Shown: positions 60,658-64,000 of the stretch, in pieces
Position numbering within the stretch: the first letter of the stretch is position 1
Layout: each line of letters begins with the position of its first letter
NCBI GenBank assembly: GCA_019285755.1
Contig: CP079103.1
Span: forward strand, 1,426,001-1,490,000
Source of the DNA: Chitinophaga sp. E66
GTDB taxonomy: Bacteria > Bacteroidota > Bacteroidia > Chitinophagales > Chitinophagaceae
Length of the DNA: 64,000 nt
Direction of reading: 5' to 3'
Position numbers and translations under genes: made by a program
Notes under the pieces: generated by a model
What the model was told of the DNA's origin: nothing
What the model saw: the letters and a program-made list of their open reading frames with translations, nothing else
Databases searched by the model: none

Positions 60658-61669
60658 ATGCGAATATTGACCTGTACGACGCCCGGTGAACTGACCTACG
60701 GTGAGGCGGCGATGCCTGAATTAAAGAAAGATCATGCCATCATCCGGATCCGGCGGATAGGGATCTGCGGGACAGACCTGCACGCTTTCGAGGGCACGCA
60801 GCCTTATTTCAGCTACCCGCGGGTGCTGGGGCATGAGTTGTCGGGCGAGCTGGTGGAGGCAGACGGCGCGCCGGGGTTCGTAGCGGGCGAGGCGGTGACC
60901 TTCATCCCGTATTTCCACTGCGGGCATTGCATCGCCTGCCGGTCCGGGAAGCCGAATTGTTGCTTAAACATGGCCGTTTGCGGCGTGCATGTAGACGGCG
61001 GGATGGTGGAATACCTCCAGGTGCCTTCCGGGGCCTTGCTGCATGGCGGGGATTGTCGTACGATGCCCTGGCTCTCGTGGAGCCGCTGGCCATCGGGGCG
61101 CATGGGGTGCGCAGGGCTGGGGTGATGCCAGGAGAACAGGTGGCGGTGATAGGGGCGGGGCCCATTGGCCTGGGGATCATGGAATTTGCCCGCATAGCCG
61201 GGGCGGAAGTGATCGCCGTGGATGTGAACGCCCGGAGGCTGGAGTTCTGCAAAAGCAAATTAGGCATTCAACATACGATAGACGCCTCGCAGGCAGATGT
61301 GCAGGAGGCGTTAAAGTTAATCACCAACGGCGACTTCCCTACGGTCGTGATCGATGCCACGGGCAGCCAGCGGGCCATTAACGATGGCTTTAAGTACCTC
61401 GCGCATGGCGGGCGGTACGTATTGGTGGGTTTGCAGCGCGGGGAGATCTCCGTCAGCCACCCCGAATTCCATAAAGGGAAGCCACGCTCATGAGCAGCCG
61501 CAATGCCACCCGCGATGATTTCGCGCATGTGATGGATTGCATGCGCAAAGGGTTGGTAAACCCCACGAATTACATCACCCATCGCGTGGCGTTTGGCGAG
61601 GTGGCGGATCAGTTCGCCTCCTGGCTGGATCCGCAAAATGGTGTTGTGAAAGCTATTGTAGAATTGTAA
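60658..61669 (+). CDS. Zinc-dependent alcohol dehydrogenase (MDR family)
   Basis: About 337 residues from ATG 60658 (MRILTCTTPGEL); longer in-frame starts at 60586 and 60610 lie upstream of the promoter box. Catalytic zinc ligands: Cys in GICGTDLHAFEG and His in LGHELSGE; structural zinc Cys in CGHCIACRSGKPNCC. Rossmann motif GAGPIGLGIMEFA and DVNARR point to NAD. Two frameshifts (near 61050 and 61483, G runs). Close to sorbitol, idonate or galactonate-type dehydrogenases; exact substrate unknown. Confidence 0.9.
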
Positions 61670-61757
61670 ACAGATTCCCCTCCGTTCGGCAGCTAATTCA
61701 ATTTTTATTACTTTTATCGCGAATCAACCAACACCGCATGCCAAGGGAGGGGATGGA

Positions 61758-62321
61758 ATGAGCGAGCATCTATTACAGGAACAATCATTACTGGCCGGAT
61801 TAGGAGCCGCTGATGAAAGGGCTTTTGAGGCCATCGTCCGGCATTATTTACCGCGCCTGTTACCTTTCGCCATAAAGATCACCAAAAACAGGGCCGTTGC
61901 CGAGGATATCGTGCAGGAGGCCTTTCTTCGTTTGTGGCAACACCGGGATCAGTCAGAAAAGATACAGTTTCTCCGTTCCTGGCTGTTTACCGTCGTTTCC
62001 AACCTTTCGCTCACCTATATCAAACGCCTGGCCCGCGAAGGCCGGTTATTGCAGCATCTCCGTGATTTTACAGAAACATCCCGTACGGATGTGGCCGACC
62101 AGGTCCAGTTCCGGGAAAGCGGTACGGTGATCGCCCGGGCGGTGGAAAGCCTGCCGCCACAGCAGCAACAGATCTACCGCCTCAGCCGGTACGACGGGCT
62201 CTCCATCCCGGAGATCGCCGCCAGGATGGATCTGTCTCCCAATACGGTTAAAAATCACCTGGTCAGGGCCTTACAGACGGTCAGGACTTTCGTCCGCAAT
62301 GCCGGATTGTTCTGGTTTTAG
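61758..62321 (+). CDS. ECF RNA polymerase sigma factor (FecI-like)
   Basis: Intact, 187 residues. Region 2 (IVRHYLPRLLPFAIKITKN, then AVAEDIVQEAFLRLWQHR) and region 4 (LPPQQQQIYRLSRYDGLSIP, EIAARMDLSPNTVKNHL) are clear. An unusually good purine-rich ribosome-binding site (AAGGGAGGGG, 61743-61752) precedes ATG 61758 and fixes the start. It is followed by a FecR-type anti-sigma gene and a SusC-like receptor with an STN domain, the normal trans-envelope signalling set. Confidence 0.95.
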   Translation: MSEHLLQEQSLLAGLGAADERAFEAIVRHYLPRLLPFAIKITKNRAVAEDIVQEAFLRLWQHRDQSEKIQFLRSWLFTVVSNLSLTYIKRLAREGRLLQHLRDFTETSRTDVADQVQFRESGTVIARAVESLPPQQQQIYRLSRYDGLSIPEIAARMDLSPNTVKNHLVRALQTVRTFVRNAGLFWF

Positions 62322-62411
62322 GGAAAAAGAAAAATATTTTCGGATGGACTGGTCCTAACCTTCCTTTCGATAGTTATAGCATATATCGTTGTTGCAAATC
62401 ACTATTCCACC

Positions 62412-63573
62412 ATGTTAGACGAAAAAAGGGACAAAGTGCGTCTCCTGCTGCGGGATTATTATACCGGCAGCATTGGAGATAACGACGCGGCAGATCTTGG
62501 CGCCATGCTGCAGGACGGGCAATACGATGCCCTCGTGCAGGAGGTATTGGCTGAAATCTCCGCCGAAGTGGAGCCTATGGAACTGGATCCGTCCGACATG
62601 GATCGGATGATGACCCGTCTGCAGGACACGAAGGCCCCGGCCCCATGCGCCCGGTTTACTGGCGCAGGATCGCCGCCGCCGCCGTGATCGTGCTGGCGCT
62701 GGGAGCAACGGCATACCTGGCGCTACGCCCTTCGGCCGCGCCGCGCGATACAGTCCGCCACTTCGGCGGCGAAGCGATGCCTGGCAGCAACAAGGCCACG
62801 CTGACGCTGGGAGACGGCAGCCTGCTGGATCTTACCGATGCGCAGAACGGTCAGCTGGCGGCGCAGGGCGGCAGCAACGCCATAAAGACGGATGCGGGAG
62901 TACTGGCCTATCAGCAGGGAGCCGGCAGCGGGATGTGCAATATCACGTCCTCAGCACCCCGCGCGGCGGGCAGTACCGCCTCACCCTGCCAGACGGTACG
63001 GTGGTTTGGCTGAACGCCGGGAGCGCACTGCGTTATCCTACCGTGTTCAAAGGGAAGGAGCGCACCGTGGAGCTAAAAGGCGAAGCTTATTTTGATGTAG
63101 CGGCCAATGCGAACCAGCCCTTCAAAGTGAAGGTGCAGGATGGTGTGGATGTGTTGGTACTGGGTACCGGGTTCAACATCTCGGCCTATGCCGACGAGCC
63201 GGGCAGCCGCACGACCCTCGTGGAAGGCGCTGTGCTGGTGCGGAAAGGAGAGGATCAGCAATTACTGAAGCCCGGCCAGGAAGCCCTGGCGGCAGATGGC
63301 GCCATCCGGTTTAATCCGCAGGCGGATATCGAAATGGCGACGGCCTGGAAGAACGGGCAGTTCCTTTTCCGGGATGCGCCCATCGGGACCGTAATGAAAC
63401 AATTATCCCGTTGGTATGACGTGGATGTAGCATATGAAGAAGGATCGGTAAAAGAGATGTTTAACGGCACGATCCCGCGGGATGTTCCGCTGTCGAAAGT
63501 GCTGGAATTATTGGAACTGACAGGACTAGTACACTTTACAATCAAAGGAAATACAGTGACTGTAGCGCCCTGA
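62412..63573 (+). CDS. FecR-type anti-sigma factor
   Basis: About 387 residues from ATG 62412 (MLDEKRDKVRLL). Cytoplasmic N-terminal segment (about 1-75), a single membrane helix (RRIAAAAVIVLALGATAYLA), a periplasmic FecR domain (STPRGGQYRLTLPDGTVVWL, GSALRYPTVF, KGEAYFDVAANANQPFKV) and a C-terminal DUF4974-like domain (MKQLSRWYDVDVAYEEG and LELLELTGLVHFTIKGN). Frameshifts near 62640 (C run) and 62935 (G). It holds the sigma factor inactive until the receptor downstream signals. Confidence 0.93.
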
Positions 63574-63656
63574 TGACAGCTGCATCGGGTTAGCAGACAT
63601 GAGATCTGAATCGCAGGTATTCGTTTTTATTTTATTTATCACCCAAAATCGAATTT

Positions 63657-64000
63657 ATGTATTCATGCGCCTGGCGCCAGGCGGATCGGGGATTCTTATG
63701 CCACCCGGCCATCCGCAAGGCTTTCCGTATGCTGACGTTCTTCCTGATGATCATCGCCGCGGGCTCCGCAGCCCGTGCTCAGGAACTTTCCTGCAGTTCC
63801 GGAACGAGCCTTTTGTGAAAGTGCTGAAGTCGATCGAAAAACAGAGCGGCTACACCTTTATCTATGGCAAAAACCAACTGGACAACGCCAAACCCGTTAC
63901 CGTGAACCTCCGGACCGCTACGCTTAAAGAAGCGCTGGAGGCCTGTTTCAAAAACCAACCATTAACTTATGCCCTGCAGGAACCGAAGTTCATCGTTATC
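63657..64000 (+). CDS. SusC-like TonB receptor with STN signalling domain, 3' end outside window
   Basis: Only about 115 residues lie in the window. From ATG 63657 a long basic N-region leads into a signal peptide (FRMLTFFLMIIAAGSAARA, then QEL). One missing C near 63793 breaks the frame; after repair the STN (secretin/TonB short N-terminal) domain follows: FVKVLKSIEKQSGYTFIYGK and TLKEALEACFKNQPLTYALQ. With the sigma factor and FecR upstream, it is the signal-receiving transporter of that set; the glycan is unknown. Confidence 0.88.

Overview
The window is bacterial and almost certainly from the Bacteroidota, most likely the Chitinophagaceae/Chitinophaga group. The evidence is SusC/SusD pairs, a FecI-FecR-SusC(STN) set, an Oar-like and a siderophore-type TonB receptor, LytTR/LytS and hybrid kinases, a GH130 phosphorylase locus, and candidate TAnnTTTG -7 promoter boxes. 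The DNA is GC-rich except for one AT-rich tract at about 47.2-49.5 kb. I saw no rRNA, tRNA, CRISPR array or transposase.

A property of the data dominates the annotation. Most long genes are broken by single-base frameshifts, and nearly every one I reconstructed is repaired by adding one base to a short homopolymer. This looks like uncorrected sequencing error, not gene decay, so I give whole-gene spans across the frameshifts.

Layout. 0-4.7 kb: a hybrid kinase with a C-terminal HPt domain, a PAS kinase, a receiver-CRP fusion regulator, a coiled-coil protein and a universal stress protein. 4.9-12.8 kb: a GH43 enzyme, an SDR, a small secreted beta-sandwich protein, a membrane histidine kinase, a TPR protein, a LytTR/LytS two-component pair, and SnoaL-like and DUF4440-like proteins. 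12.9-17 kb: rpiA, then a DNA-alkylation repair cluster (alkA on +; a separate Ada-N-type zinc protein, AlkB, AraC-MGMT Ada and a 2OG oxygenase on -). 17.7-28.3 kb: an Oar-like TonB receptor, TraB/GumN protein, serine hydrolase, GT11 fucosyltransferase, SDR, DinB protein, two tiny membrane proteins and a Tet-type MFS pump. 28.4-39.4 kb: a minus-strand polysaccharide utilisation locus (SusC, SusD, arylsulfate sulfotransferase, GH130 mannosyl-glucose phosphorylase, sodium-solute symporter) with an AraC regulator upstream. 39.5-46.2 kb: a siderophore-type TonB receptor, a PQQ-like propeller, a YdeI-like protein, a small exported protein and a metallophosphoesterase.

46.5-57 kb holds the most interesting block: a minus-strand operon of a CheY-like regulator, a membrane-anchored HEAT-repeat protein, two paralogous processive GT2 synthases, a TPR protein ending in a YaiO-type outer-membrane barrel, and an AT-rich DUF4838 glycosidase-like gene. 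I read it as a synthase-dependent exopolysaccharide assembly and export system, analogous in logic to Pga, Pel or Bcs but with a different parts list. The far end of the AT-rich tract abuts a glycosyltransferase gene cut off at its 3' end. 57.4-64 kb: a propeller/HEAT/cytochrome c dehydrogenase-like protein, a zinc alcohol dehydrogenase, and an ECF sigma factor-FecR-SusC(STN) set running off the end.

Three intergenic regions carry an unusual repeat: imperfect tandem arrays with an 11-bp period (about one helical turn). Three of the four arrays join two unrelated 11-mer families almost in phase. One motif occurs in opposite orientation at two sites 43 kb apart.
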